A stretch of 64,000 bases of DNA from NCBI GenBank assembly GCA_900759015.1, contig CAAEUE010000002.1, positions 134,381-198,380 of the forward strand, written 5' to 3'. This document shows positions 18,090 through 27,523 of the stretch, in pieces. Made by a program: the position numbers and the translations under genes. The notes beneath the pieces were generated by a model. The model saw nothing but the letters and a program-made list of their open reading frames with translations, was not told the DNA's origin and made no database searches. This stretch comes from Clostridia bacterium. GTDB taxonomy: Bacteria; Bacillota; Clostridia; TANB77; CAG-508. The first letter of the stretch is position 1. Each line of letters opens with the position of its first letter.

Positions 18090-18971
18090 TTAAGCTCTTG
18101 GATGAGCTTTTTTATAAATATTTTTTAACCCTTCATCTTGAAATTGCATATATACTTGTGTTGAAGAAATATCTGAATGCCCAAGCATTACTTGAATTGC
18201 TTTTAAATCTGCTCCATTTTGTAATAAATGAGTTGCAAAAGAATGTCTTAACACATGTGGTGTAATATCTTTATCTATATGAGCTTGTTCTTTGTAAAAT
18301 TTTACGATTTTCCAAAATCCTTGTCTTGTTAATCTTTTTCCATTTATATTTACAAATAAAGATTTTTCATCTTCACTTTTAATTAAATATGGTCTGGCTT
18401 TTTTTATGTATTCCTTCAAAGCGTTAATAGAAATTGCTCCTAATGGTATATTTCTTTGTTTACTAGCATTAGTGCAAGAAACATAACCTTCTTTTAAATT
18501 AAGATCATCTATATTTAAATTAATTATTTCTGTTACTCTCATACCTGTTGCATAAGCAAATTCTAACATTGCTTTATCTCTAATTCCTTTTAAATCTACT
18601 GCTTTAGGTTGCTCTAATAATAATTCCACTTCTTTAGAAGTTAAAACATTTGGAATCCTTTTTTCTACTTTTGGAGATTGTATTCCCTCTGTTGGATCTT
18701 CTTTTATTTTTTTAGTTCTTACTAAATATTGATAAAAAGATCTTATTGATGCTAAATTTCTAGATATTGTTGAAGTTTTTTTACCAATATTTTTTAAGTT
18801 TTCAAGATATTTTTTTATATCCTCTTTTGTAACTTTTAAATATTGTAAATTTTCTTCATTTATATATGATTCATATTGGGTAATATCCCTTTTATATGAT
18901 TGTAGTGTGTTATCTGATAATTTTTTATCTTTTTGTAAAAATTCTAAAAAAAGTTTAATCTTCTTTTCCAT
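18090..18971 (-). CDS. xerD: Site-specific tyrosine recombinase XerD
   Basis: A 293-aa recombinase of standard length. It has an N-terminal SAM-like DNA-binding domain (FLEFLQKDKKLSDNTLQSYKRD) and a catalytic domain with Arg in YATGMRVTE, HxxR as HVLRHSFATHLL, LGHSDISST, and the nucleophile Tyr in TQVYMQF. XerC/XerD resolve chromosome dimers at dif. The gene is in a spore/housekeeping context next to spoIIM, which suggests the chromosomal XerD rather than an element integrase. Confidence 0.9.
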   Translation of the reverse strand: MEKKIKLFLEFLQKDKKLSDNTLQSYKRDITQYESYINEENLQYLKVTKEDIKKYLENLKNIGKKTSTISRNLASIRSFYQYLVRTKKIKEDPTEGIQSPKVEKRIPNVLTSKEVELLLEQPKAVDLKGIRDKAMLEFAYATGMRVTEIINLNIDDLNLKEGYVSCTNASKQRNIPLGAISINALKEYIKKARPYLIKSEDEKSLFVNINGKRLTRQGFWKIVKFYKEQAHIDKDITPHVLRHSFATHLLQNGADLKAIQVMLGHSDISSTQVYMQFQDEGLKNIYKKAHPRA

Positions 18972-19081
18972 GCTACTATCTCCTCTACTGCTTTTTTAGT
19001 TCATGTACATATATTATTTACATAAACTATATATGTTATATCAAAGATATTTGAAATTGTAAATATCTTTTTGGCAATTAA

Positions 19082-19720
19082 TTAAATATATTTTATTATA
19101 AAAGTTAGTAAATTAGTTGAAATATATACTTCTACTAAAGAGGATAACATAAAAAATAGTCCAGAAATTATAGATAATATCGAATGCTTAATAATTCCTA
19201 ATTTTATATTTTCCTTTGTTCTATTTTTCATAATTGCATAACATAATTTGGTGCTACTTACTGCTATAAAAAATAATGCAGGAATAAATATAATATTCTG
19301 GAACAGTATACTAGTTAAGCAAAAAATCACTCCTTTTCCAGTTCCTAATGTAATTATTGCACTAGAAATTGTATAGCCTATGCATAATCCTTTATACAAG
19401 ACAAAAAAATATATTAGTGGTAATCCAATAACGGTAGATCCTACAAACCATAATATTATTCCCATTAATATATTTTCTTTTATTGATACTTTTACTAATT
19501 CTTGTTTATCTATTGAATTATTATTTTTTAATGTAGTAACAAAATTATTAATATATTCGCTAACTTCATTTTTTTGAATATTATCAGAATTATTTATTAT
19601 AAACACTCCAAATACTATTCCTATCAATAAAAAAATTAGTAATAGTATATATATCTTTTTATTTTCTTGTAAATTTTTTAAAATTATTTCTAAATATATT
19701 CTGTTCCTATTCTTTTTCAT
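19082..19720 (-). CDS. spoIIM: Stage II sporulation protein M
   Basis: A 212-aa membrane protein with about five helices matching SpoIIM/DUF95 (IRNRIYLEIILKN-like start, VGSTVIGLPLIYFFVLYKG, then CLTSILFQNIIFIPALFF). With SpoIID and SpoIIP it drives engulfment of the forespore. I start at ATG 19720, which follows GGAGGATAAA; the earlier ATG at 19732 overlaps that site. The pairing of spoIIM with xerD is known in Firmicutes and supports sporulation capacity. Confidence 0.85.
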   Translation of the reverse strand: MKKNRNRIYLEIILKNLQENKKIYILLLIFLLIGIVFGVFIINNSDNIQKNEVSEYINNFVTTLKNNNSIDKQELVKVSIKENILMGIILWFVGSTVIGLPLIYFFVLYKGLCIGYTISSAIITLGTGKGVIFCLTSILFQNIIFIPALFFIAVSSTKLCYAIMKNRTKENIKLGIIKHSILSIISGLFFMLSSLVEVYISTNLLTFIIKYI

Positions 19721-19778
19721 TTTATCCTCCATAGAATTATTTATACATAATATCTATGTAATAAAATGATTTTTAGAA

Positions 19779-20984
19779 CTAATTATCTATTGTTTTTGTG
19801 GAAACTTTTCCATAATTTCCTCCCCCGCCAGATTCTATTTGTAGCTTACCTTTTCTAGATTCATCTATTATGGTAGCTAATTTAGTTCCAACAACTGCTT
19901 CTATATCATCAAATGATAATTTATGTAATATATTCATCTCTGTTCCAAAATTATCTAATAATTTTTCTATCGTTTTATTTCCTAATCCTGGAACAAAACC
20001 TAATGGAGTTTGATATATATATTCTGGTCTAGATTTTGGACTTACAGATTCTTTTTTATCTTTTATTAATTCAATCCTATCAAAAACTCCAAATGTAACT
20101 TTATTACTTCCACAATAAGGGCATACCTCTACTGGTTCTTTAGTTTGAATTGTGGAATTACAAGCGTCACAATATGTTCTATGATATTTACCAAGTTTTG
20201 GATCTAATCCATAATTTGCAACAATTTTTCTTCCATCTTCATTTTTTAATGCCTTCACCAATTCTTTAAAAGATATATCCTCCATTTGTACCTTATTATA
20301 TTCTCTTGCTATTTTTGGTAAAGAATGCGCATCAGAATTTGTAACAAATGTTTTATCTTCTAATTCTGAAATCATATCTGCTAAATAAGTATCAGAACTT
20401 AATCCTAGTTCTATCGCAAAAATTTTATCATATTTTTCTTTAAATATATCTTTTAATCTGTCTGTACAATTTCCATAATAACTTTTAAAAGGAGTAAAAG
20501 CATGTGCTGGTATTAATATTCCATTGTATTTTTCTACTATATCTATTAACTCATATCCAGATAAATCTGATCTTTGTGTACTTAATGTTATATTTTTTAT
20601 ATGCTTACTCATTTCTTCTGAATATGCTTTTATATCTTTTAAATGTGGAAAATAACATAAATTATGTGCAGCACCTTTTTTACCATTTCTTCCTTTTTCT
20701 GAAGTTTCTGTTTCACTACCTAGAATTATACATACTTTATCTTTGTATATAATTCCTCCATCTTCAAGCTCGTAGGCATCTCCTGTCTTCAAAAATTCTT
20801 CAATATCTTGAATTACATATGGTGATGCACAATCTATAATTCCTACAATATTTATTCCTTTTCTTTCTTCACATTCTTTTGCAATATTTGCAAAATTTAA
20901 GCTTTTAGCTGCTGTTATTTTTATTGGCTTGTTATTTTCAGCTCTTCCTATGTGTACATGCAAATCTGCAAAAAATTCATTCAT
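19779..20984 (-). CDS. Endonuclease Q-family DNA repair protein
   Basis: A 401-aa protein. The N-terminal PHP domain begins FADLHVHIGRA and has the metal-site segments GIIDCASP, GSETETSEKG and TNSDAHSLPKIAREYN. A CDAC...CPYCGS zinc ribbon follows near 265-290, then a C-terminal helix-hairpin-helix-like part (LGFVPGLGNKTIEKLLDNFG). EndoQ nicks DNA 5' of deaminated bases such as hypoxanthine and uracil. It follows an unknown HD-like gene with a 2-nt gap, so they form one operon. Confidence 0.85.
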   Translation of the reverse strand: MNEFFADLHVHIGRAENNKPIKITAAKSLNFANIAKECEERKGINIVGIIDCASPYVIQDIEEFLKTGDAYELEDGGIIYKDKVCIILGSETETSEKGRNGKKGAAHNLCYFPHLKDIKAYSEEMSKHIKNITLSTQRSDLSGYELIDIVEKYNGILIPAHAFTPFKSYYGNCTDRLKDIFKEKYDKIFAIELGLSSDTYLADMISELEDKTFVTNSDAHSLPKIAREYNKVQMEDISFKELVKALKNEDGRKIVANYGLDPKLGKYHRTYCDACNSTIQTKEPVEVCPYCGSNKVTFGVFDRIELIKDKKESVSPKSRPEYIYQTPLGFVPGLGNKTIEKLLDNFGTEMNILHKLSFDDIEAVVGTKLATIIDESRKGKLQIESGGGGNYGKVSTKTIDN

Positions 20985-20986
20985 TT

Positions 20987-21811
20987 TTATTCCTCCCCAC
21001 TAATATTTAACAAGTCAGAGAATTTATGTTCTTCATCTATTTGTTTTGCTAATTCGTGTTTTATTCTTCTATCTGCATTTATTTCTTGCCTATTATCTCT
21101 TATTCCATTTTTATTAACTTGTAATTTTTTACCTTCTATGTATAATTTTTTTGCAGTAGTTCTATAATCTATTGCAGCGTTAATTCCTTGTGCAATACGA
21201 TATTTAGGAATAGAATTTATCTTTGTTTGCCATCTCGTTATTATTTTACTCTTATCTAACCCAAGAGTTTCTAAATTCTCAAATTCCATAACAAATTCTT
21301 TAAAATCTTGCAAATAGACATTTTCAAAACCTTTTAAATTCTCATTTTCTAATACAAATAATGCTTCTATTGGATTAAAAGCTCTTCTATCATCCCTATC
21401 TAAAAGCATTCCAAAATTATCTATTAATTCTAATATGTCTCCCTCTTTATCTCGTGGTGTAATATTAGCAATTCTATTAGTTTCTTCACATATTCTACAA
21501 AATCTTTCATCAAAACCTAATTCTTCAAGATATTTAGCACCCTCATGTAAATATGTTCTTCTTTTTTCTTCTGTAAATGAAATTACACTTTTTTTGCATG
21601 CATATAATAAACATGCTGTTAATACTAAATTATGATCAACATCTGGTTTAGAGTGTTCTAAATACATTCTGCATATCTCTGTTTTAAATATTACTGTAGT
21701 ATCAAAAAAACAATTGTGTTTTTTCTTAAAATATAATAATATTTTCATTTTTTCAGATAATTTTCTTTCATTTAGCATCATATCTGCAAAGCTTTCACTA
21801 TACATATTCAT
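20987..21811 (-). CDS. Unknown HD-like helical protein
   Basis: A 274-aa soluble, mostly helical protein. The segment VDHNLVLTACLLYACKK followed by YLHEGAKYLEELGF resembles HD-domain (phosphohydrolase) metal sites, but the signature is not clean. The C-terminal tail is charged and likely flexible (RRIKHELAKQIDEEHK). It sits 2 nt upstream of the EndoQ gene, which links it to DNA repair by context only. Confidence 0.55.
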   Translation of the reverse strand: MNMYSESFADMMLNERKLSEKMKILLYFKKKHNCFFDTTVIFKTEICRMYLEHSKPDVDHNLVLTACLLYACKKSVISFTEEKRRTYLHEGAKYLEELGFDERFCRICEETNRIANITPRDKEGDILELIDNFGMLLDRDDRRAFNPIEALFVLENENLKGFENVYLQDFKEFVMEFENLETLGLDKSKIITRWQTKINSIPKYRIAQGINAAIDYRTTAKKLYIEGKKLQVNKNGIRDNRQEINADRRIKHELAKQIDEEHKFSDLLNISGEE

Positions 21812-21904
21812 TACTCCTCTTATATGACATTTTTTTTAATTATATGTCATTGTATTTTTCTTTTCAATAAAATAACCAAAATGTAATATTTTTGTAATAG
21901 AAAA

Positions 21905-21953
21905 AAGTACATTATAAATGCTACAATAAGTTTTACATTTATAGTGTACTTTC
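21905..21953 (-). terminator. Intrinsic terminator after the transglutaminase-like gene
   Basis: AGTACATTATAAATG pairs with CATTTATAGTGTACT around an 18-nt loop, and T residues follow on the minus strand. Confidence 0.75.
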
Positions 21954-21965
21954 GAATCGTTAAAG

Positions 21966-22850
21966 TTAATTTTTTGGTATTCCATCTTGCAACTTATGAT
22001 CTTTATAAAATTCTTCATTATCTTTTAAGAAGTAATTATAAATTATTCCATTCCCATTGTTTTGATCCCATGTTACATCTATGTTATACCATTTTCCATC
22101 TAAATTAACTATATTCCAAATATGATTACTAATTTTATCCTCTTCATTACTAACATCATTAGATGCAATACATTCTATTTCTAAATTATCCATAATAAAT
22201 TTAAAGCCATATGCATATCCAGCACATACAGAATCTCCTGTATCAAATATAGATACTAAAGATTGAAAACTATTTTCTTGTTCTTTGGTATATTCATTAT
22301 ATTGTGATATTTCTATTAATTTATCATGAACATATTTTATTTTGTCATAATTAGTTGATTTTATTTTAGCCTCTTCTATAATTGCATTATATCTTGGTTC
22401 TATGCGTGCTTTAACATCTTTAGCTTCTTCTTCTGTATATGAATAATGTAATTGTATTATTTTATTTGTATTAACATAATTATTAAATGTTCTTATTGTT
22501 GAATACGAGTCAATCCAAAATATTTCTGGATGATCTAACACAATTGCATCAAATACTTTATCAAAATCTTCAGTACTTATTTTCTTAACTTTTGTACCAA
22601 ATTGTTCTTTAAATTGAAGATACGCTTCTTTTATTTCTTCATATAGAACCTTTTGTTCATCTGTTAAGGTAGTTTTCCAATATTCAAATACATTCTTACC
22701 AGTATAAATCGGATAATCAGCTTCGTTTTGTAATGCTACTACCATATCCTCAGAACTTACTCTCATATATATAAAGAACATATAAATTGTTGACATTATA
22801 CAAGCTATTAAAAAAACATTACTTAATATATCAGAAAATTTTTTTCTCAT
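21966..22850 (-). CDS. Transglutaminase-like surface protein
   Basis: A 294-aa protein with an N-terminal membrane helix (about residues 8-28) and an extracytoplasmic transglutaminase-like core. The catalytic triad is visible: Cys in GDSVCAGYAYGFKFI, His in SNHIWNIVNLDGKWYNID, and Asp in DVTWDQN. Such bacterial proteins usually act as cysteine proteases or cross-linkers at the cell wall. Single gene with its own terminator. Ribosome site GGAGG before ATG. Confidence 0.85.
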   Translation of the reverse strand: MRKKFSDILSNVFLIACIMSTIYMFFIYMRVSSEDMVVALQNEADYPIYTGKNVFEYWKTTLTDEQKVLYEEIKEAYLQFKEQFGTKVKKISTEDFDKVFDAIVLDHPEIFWIDSYSTIRTFNNYVNTNKIIQLHYSYTEEEAKDVKARIEPRYNAIIEEAKIKSTNYDKIKYVHDKLIEISQYNEYTKEQENSFQSLVSIFDTGDSVCAGYAYGFKFIMDNLEIECIASNDVSNEEDKISNHIWNIVNLDGKWYNIDVTWDQNNGNGIIYNYFLKDNEEFYKDHKLQDGIPKN

Positions 22851-22956
22851 TTTTCCTCCAGTTTATTTTAGAAACTATTTTATTATTTTACTTTAGTTAT
22901 ATCTTTCCAAATTAAATAAAGACTTTAGATGGTATATTAATTTTTGTGATAAAATT

Positions 22957-22998
22957 ATAGTCCACTAAACGATTTTTTAATTTCGCTAGTGGACTATA
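22957..22998 (-). terminator. Intrinsic terminator after coaE
   Basis: ATAGTCCACTA and TAGTGGACTAT form a perfect 11-bp stem just past the coaE stop. Confidence 0.75.
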
Positions 22999-23000
22999 AT

Positions 23001-23576
23001 TTATATATTTATATTTTTTAATTGTTTTTCTATGTCTTTTATATCTCCTTTATTATGTATAATATAATCTGCATTTTCTATATAAAATTCGTCCGTATTT
23101 TGCATATTTAGTCTTTTTTCTGCCTCATCTGCTTTTATATTATCTCTCTTCATTATTCTTTCTATTTGTACTTTTCTTTCTGCTATAACAGCAATTACAA
23201 AATCACAAACTTGATCTAAATTGCTTTCAAATAATAAAGGAGCATTTACAACAATTATTTTCTTCTTTATTTTATTAATTCTTTTCTTAATTTCATCTAC
23301 AACATAAATAAAGGTAAGCTTATTTAATTCTTCCCTTTTTTTGTCGTCTTCATATATAATACTTGCTAATTTTTTTCTATTTAATTCACCTTTTCTATCT
23401 ACTATTCCAGAACCAAAACTTTCAACTATTGATTGTAAGTACATTGTTCCTTTTTTAGATAACTCTCTAGCAATTTTATCTGCATCTACTATTTCTGCAT
23501 TATATTTATTTTCTAGAATTTCACATAAAGTATCTTTCCCTGCTCCGGAACTTCCTGTTACTCCTATTATTTTCAT
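23001..23576 (-). CDS. coaE: Dephospho-CoA kinase
   Basis: A 191-aa enzyme starting MKIIGVTGSSGAGKDTL, with a P-loop. It also has VDADKIAREL, the substrate segment VNAPLLFESNL, and a lid region near RKVQIERIMKRDN. It phosphorylates dephospho-CoA in the last step of CoA synthesis. I start at ATG 23576 because GGGAGG lies about 7 nt upstream; an upstream in-frame extension lacks a site. It follows the HAD hydrolase and rnhA genes in the same direction. Confidence 0.95.
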   Translation of the reverse strand: MKIIGVTGSSGAGKDTLCEILENKYNAEIVDADKIARELSKKGTMYLQSIVESFGSGIVDRKGELNRKKLASIIYEDDKKREELNKLTFIYVVDEIKKRINKIKKKIIVVNAPLLFESNLDQVCDFVIAVIAERKVQIERIMKRDNIKADEAEKRLNMQNTDEFYIENADYIIHNKGDIKDIEKQLKNINI

Positions 23577-23664
23577 ACGCCTACCTCCCACGTTTCTATT
23601 ATACCATATTTTGCATAAATAAACAATATTTAGGGTAAACATAACACCTGTTTTAACTACAGAA

Positions 23665-24372
23665 TTATTTACATCTTTCTTCTATTTGTGTTTGAATATA
23701 CTTACTCAATTTAGAGCCCATACTAAAATCTGGTTCGAAACATTTATCTATAATTCCTTTAACATTTAATTTTTTATACGTTTCCATTGATTCATTTTTT
23801 GTTGCTATAAATACATTCTTACCACCTATACTATGAACATATTCAAATGCAAAACTATCTGTTAATCCATCACCAAAATATATAATGTTATTAGTTTCCT
23901 GATTATCTTTTTGAACATGCTTAATGACGTCTACTTTCTTTTTATCTGTTAATAAAATATCTATATCTTTATATATTCCATTCTCTTCATTAAATGTAAC
24001 TCCATAAACACCATCTACAAATTTTCTAATTACTGTTTTATCCACATAATCTTTTATTCCAGAAGTAACAATATAATGTTGTACTCCTGTTGTTTGACTT
24101 TGGAAATTTTTAAAATATTCTATAACTCCATTATTAAATTCTACTTTATCTGCACCTAAACAAACATTTTCTTTAGTTAGTAAAATATTATTATCCAATA
24201 ATATCTCTATATAACATTTGTAATAAGCTTCATATAGACCTTCGCTATTGGTTAATTTTTCTGCTATTCTATTCATTAGCTTTTCTTCATTATATCCACA
24301 TTTTTTTATTATTTCATATTGTGGTAAAGAATATGGTGTTAGTGTACCATCAAAATCATATATAATTACCAT
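23665..24372 (-). CDS. HAD-family phosphatase (SerB-like)
   Basis: A 235-aa HAD hydrolase with motif I YDFDGTLT (nucleophile Asp near residue 5), motif II VTSGIKDYV, motif III Lys near DKKKVDVIKH, and motif IV IYFGDGLTDSFAF. A helical cap lies between motifs I and II. The layout resembles phosphoserine-phosphatase-like HADs; the substrate is unknown. It lies 22 nt downstream of rnhA. Confidence 0.85.
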   Translation of the reverse strand: MVIIYDFDGTLTPYSLPQYEIIKKCGYNEEKLMNRIAEKLTNSEGLYEAYYKCYIEILLDNNILLTKENVCLGADKVEFNNGVIEYFKNFQSQTTGVQHYIVTSGIKDYVDKTVIRKFVDGVYGVTFNEENGIYKDIDILLTDKKKVDVIKHVQKDNQETNNIIYFGDGLTDSFAFEYVHSIGGKNVFIATKNESMETYKKLNVKGIIDKCFEPDFSMGSKLSKYIQTQIEERCK

Positions 24373-24394
24373 TTTACTCCTCTTCTACTACTAA

Positions 24395-24829
24395 CTATAA
24401 GTTTTTTATAGCTGTTCTTGCTAATTCATCACATCTATTATTGTATTCATTATCACTATGTCCTTTTACTTTTATAAATTCAACTTTATGAATTTTTGTA
24501 AGTTCATATAACTCTTCCCATAATTCCTTATTTTTTACAGGCTCTTTTGATGCATTTTTCCACCCATTCTTTCTCCAATTGTATATCCAGCCTTGGTTAA
24601 AACAATTTACAACATATGCACTATCACTATATAATTTAACATTGCATGGATATTTTAGCATTTTTAAGGCCTGTATAACTGCTGAAATTTCCATTTCGTT
24701 ATTCGTTGTATTTAATTTTCCCCCTGATATTTCTTTTTTATTTCCTTTATACATAAGTACAGCTCCCCATCCTCCAGGGCCTGGATTCCCAGAACAAGCT
24801 CCATCTGTATATATTGTTATTTCTTCCAT
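24395..24829 (-). CDS. rnhA: Ribonuclease HI
   Basis: A 144-aa enzyme with the four acidic residues of RNase HI visible: Asp in IYTDGACSGNPGPGG, Glu in TTNNEMEISAVI, Asp in YSDSAYVVNCF and Asp in GHSDNEYNNRCDELA. It degrades the RNA strand of RNA-DNA hybrids. Full length. It is divergent from tmcAL, sharing an 85-bp promoter region. Confidence 0.97.
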   Translation of the reverse strand: MEEITIYTDGACSGNPGPGGWGAVLMYKGNKKEISGGKLNTTNNEMEISAVIQALKMLKYPCNVKLYSDSAYVVNCFNQGWIYNWRKNGWKNASKEPVKNKELWEELYELTKIHKVEFIKVKGHSDNEYNNRCDELARTAIKNL

Positions 24830-24914
24830 TTTCTTCTCCTATATTTGTAATTTTTGCCATTTTATGATATTATATCAATAATTTGTTTATACTACAATAT
24901 AAGGAGGGATAAAT

Positions 24915-26144
24915 ATGTCAAAAGTTTTAGGAATTATTGCAGAATATAACCCATTTCATAATGGTCATCTTTTACACTTAAACAAGTCTAAAGAAGAAAC
25001 CGGTGCCAAATACAGTATTTGTATTATGAGTGGTAATTTTGTTCAAAGAGGTAATACATCAATAGTTAATAAATGGGTAAAAACAGAAATTGCTCTAAAA
25101 AGTGGTATAGATTTAGTTCTAGAGCTTCCAACAGTATATTCTATTTCTAGTGCAGAAAATTTTGCAGAGGGCGCTATAAAACTTTTAAACTCCTTAAAAA
25201 TTGTAGATACAGTTTCATTTGGTTCCGAGAATTCCGATATAGATATATTAAATAGAATTTCTGGAATTTTATATGAAGAGCCAAAACAATATGTAGAATT
25301 CTTAAATACAGAATTAAAAAAAGGATTTTCTTTTCCAAAAGCTAGAGAAAATGCAATATTGCTATATTTAAATGACCAAAAATATTCTAACATTTTAAAT
25401 CAACCAAATAATACTTTAGCAATTGAATACTTAAAAGCTTTAAAGAAATATAAATCTCATATTATGCCAATAGCAATTAAACGTGAAAAAGCTTTTTATA
25501 ATAGTAATTGTATTGTTGATGAATATGCAAGTGCTACAGCAATTAGAAATATGATTATAAATAATCAGTTTAATGATATTAGAAAAGTAATGCCTAGACT
25601 TGCCTACGATTTATTAATGCAAGAAATAGAAAATAATCAATATGTTATAGATATATCAAAATTTGAAAAAGAAATTTTATATTCTATTAGAAGATTATCT
25701 ACAACTGACCTTAAAAAGTTTCCAGAAGTAAATGAAGGTTTAGAAAACGCTATTAAAAATGCTGCTAATTCTTGCAATACTTTGGCAGAGTTAATAAATA
25801 TAATTAAGTCTAAAAGATATACACAAACTAGAATTCAAAGAATCTTATTATATATTTTGTTAAATATAACACAAAAAGATATGTACATTTCTCGTAAAAC
25901 TGTACCCTATGCTAGAATTCTTGGATATAGTCCAAAAGGTAAAGAACTTATTTCCGAGATTTATAATGCTAATCCAAAAATAACATTAATAACTTCTGTT
26001 AAGAATTTCTTCGATTCTTCTAATAATAAAACTTATAAGCATATGTTAAGTAAAGATATTTTAGCAACCAATATTTATACATTAGCATATAAAAATAATT
26101 CTGTTGCTAATTTAGACTATACAAAAAGAATTGTTACAATATAA
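24915..26144 (+). CDS. tmcAL: tRNA(Met) cytidine acetate ligase
   Basis: A 409-aa protein starting GIIAEYNPFHNGHLLHL, the nucleotidyltransferase (HIGH-like) motif of TmcAL/YlbM. It then has SICIMSGNFVQRGN and FGSENSD typical of the family, and ATAIRN near residue 205. TmcAL uses acetate and ATP to make N4-acetylcytidine at the wobble base of elongator tRNA-Met. Ribosome site AAGGAGGG. It converges on the Ppx/GppA-like gene with a shared terminator. Confidence 0.93.
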   Translation: MSKVLGIIAEYNPFHNGHLLHLNKSKEETGAKYSICIMSGNFVQRGNTSIVNKWVKTEIALKSGIDLVLELPTVYSISSAENFAEGAIKLLNSLKIVDTVSFGSENSDIDILNRISGILYEEPKQYVEFLNTELKKGFSFPKARENAILLYLNDQKYSNILNQPNNTLAIEYLKALKKYKSHIMPIAIKREKAFYNSNCIVDEYASATAIRNMIINNQFNDIRKVMPRLAYDLLMQEIENNQYVIDISKFEKEILYSIRRLSTTDLKKFPEVNEGLENAIKNAANSCNTLAELINIIKSKRYTQTRIQRILLYILLNITQKDMYISRKTVPYARILGYSPKGKELISEIYNANPKITLITSVKNFFDSSNNKTYKHMLSKDILATNIYTLAYKNNSVANLDYTKRIVTI

Positions 26145-26146
26145 TT

Positions 26147-26192
26147 TTAAAAAAGCACTATGTAAACAGTTACTTATATAGCGCTTTTTTTA
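26147..26192. terminator. Shared terminator of tmcAL and the Ppx/GppA-like gene
   Basis: An AAAAAAGC(A)CTAT arm pairs with ATAG(C)GCTTTTTT, with A and T runs at both ends. Confidence 0.8.
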
Positions 26193-26194
26193 CA

Positions 26195-27064
26195 TTACTT
26201 ATTTGCCAAGCCATATACCATTGATATATCTGTAGGTATAATATATTTTACATCTAAATTATCTGCTACTTCTAACACCATTGCACACATTGCACGAGTT
26301 GCATACCACCACTCTGGATCATTCACCTTACTTCTTATTTCATCTAAAGAAATTTCTTTATAATATCTTTCTGTATCTAATTTTCTTGTATTAATATCCA
26401 TCATAATTGGTTCTTGTTTATCTTCGAATAAAGTATTTTTTTCAAATGTAATACCAGAATTTTTGGCAAACTTCATATGACCTCCACCAGCTAATATCAA
26501 TACATCCGCTTTTTGAGTAGGAACTTTTAATTTTGTTTTTACCCATTCTCTTACTGTTTTTACATCTGTTCTTGCTAGATTTTCTCCTAAATCTGGATAT
26601 TGTTCCATTACATCAATTACGCCTATTTTTGTATTGCACATTTCTTTTATTCCATTATCATAAATAGCAATTTCTGTGGAACCTCCTCCGCCTATAAATA
26701 CAGCAACTTTTCCTTGTACATTTCTTGTTGCCCCTTCTACTGTATATTTATTCTCTTCCTCTTGGCTTATAATATGGAAATCTAATCCTGTTTCTGATTT
26801 AAATTCTGTAAGAAATTCTTCTTTCATCTGTTGTTCTATAACTCTAAAAATGCTTGTCCCACAAACAAAAATGTTGTCATATTCTAATTGTTCTTCTTTT
26901 ACTAAATTAATTAGTTGTTTTACATCATTATCATCTAAATGTTTTAATTTATTAAAGTTCCTTTTAAATTCTATAGTAAGCTCTTTAATACGTTTTATGC
27001 CTACATCATTTACTTCATCTAATTTTGTACAAGTAGACCCTACTTCTATTATTAGCTTTTTCAT
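26195..27064 (-). CDS. Short Ppx/GppA-type phosphatase-like protein
   Basis: A 289-aa ASKHA-fold protein. It has the phosphate-1 loop EVGSTCTKLDEV at the start and the phosphate-2 loop VAVFIGGGGSTEIAIYDNG near 115-133, as in exopolyphosphatase/guanosine-pentaphosphatase. It is shorter than full Ppx and has no C-terminal domain. The start reads EVGST rather than the usual DIGSNS. A paralogue lies at 61558-62463. Function unknown; related proteins act on polyphosphate or (p)ppGpp. Confidence 0.75.
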   Translation of the reverse strand: MKKLIIEVGSTCTKLDEVNDVGIKRIKELTIEFKRNFNKLKHLDDNDVKQLINLVKEEQLEYDNIFVCGTSIFRVIEQQMKEEFLTEFKSETGLDFHIISQEEENKYTVEGATRNVQGKVAVFIGGGGSTEIAIYDNGIKEMCNTKIGVIDVMEQYPDLGENLARTDVKTVREWVKTKLKVPTQKADVLILAGGGHMKFAKNSGITFEKNTLFEDKQEPIMMDINTRKLDTERYYKEISLDEIRSKVNDPEWWYATRAMCAMVLEVADNLDVKYIIPTDISMVYGLANK

Positions 27065-27172
27065 TTAACCACCTCTTGTTTTGATTCATTCTACCATTTA
27101 TGTTTTTATTTGTATACTTTTGTCGCAAAATATTTTTTACCTCATATAATGTTATAAAAGGAGGAATAAAAT

Positions 27173-27523
27173 ATGTTCAGAAGATATCAAAAATGTTATT
27201 GCATGAACAATAACAACAATGACAATTCTACAGATATGTTAGAAACTAAATGTAATTCCGTTAGTTCTTATGTAGAAGATGATTATGATAGTTGCTCTTG
27301 TGGATTTGCTGAAGAAGCTAATGTTTTCCCAGATAATCCAATGCTTGGTCAAAGTTATGTTCCAATCCAATATATGGATAAGACTTTTAAGCCTTGCATA
27401 GGACTTAAAATGGGAACTATTTTTCCTGAATTAGTTAGTCCTTATTCTCCAGGGCAATCTATGCAACAAATTAGGTATATAGAATCTAGAAATGAAATTG
27501 GAAAGGGGTGTAATAAATGTTAA
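27173..27523 (+). CDS. cotJA: Spore coat protein CotJA
   Basis: A 116-aa protein. The second half carries the CotJA pattern (SYVPIQYMDKTFKPCIGLKMGTIFPELVSPY: YVP.Q......p..gl..GT.FPEL..P). An Asn-, Asp- and Cys-rich N-terminus is added. CotJA, B and C form an inner spore-coat complex made in the mother cell, usually from one SigE-driven transcript. Ribosome site AGGAGG. It overlaps cotJB by 7 nt. No convincing SigE promoter could be fixed by eye in the 108-bp gap upstream. Confidence 0.85.
   Translation: MFRRYQKCYCMNNNNNDNSTDMLETKCNSVSSYVEDDYDSCSCGFAEEANVFPDNPMLGQSYVPIQYMDKTFKPCIGLKMGTIFPELVSPYSPGQSMQQIRYIESRNEIGKGCNKC

Noticed and set aside
18090..18971. XerD-like gene as integrase of a tRNA-borne island at 14.3 kb
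   Set aside because: The protein is a standard XerD beside spoIIM, with housekeeping genes on both sides and no island content.
27065..27172. A SigE promoter for cotJA
   Set aside because: A CATATAAT -10-like sequence is present, but no -35 at proper spacing could be identified.
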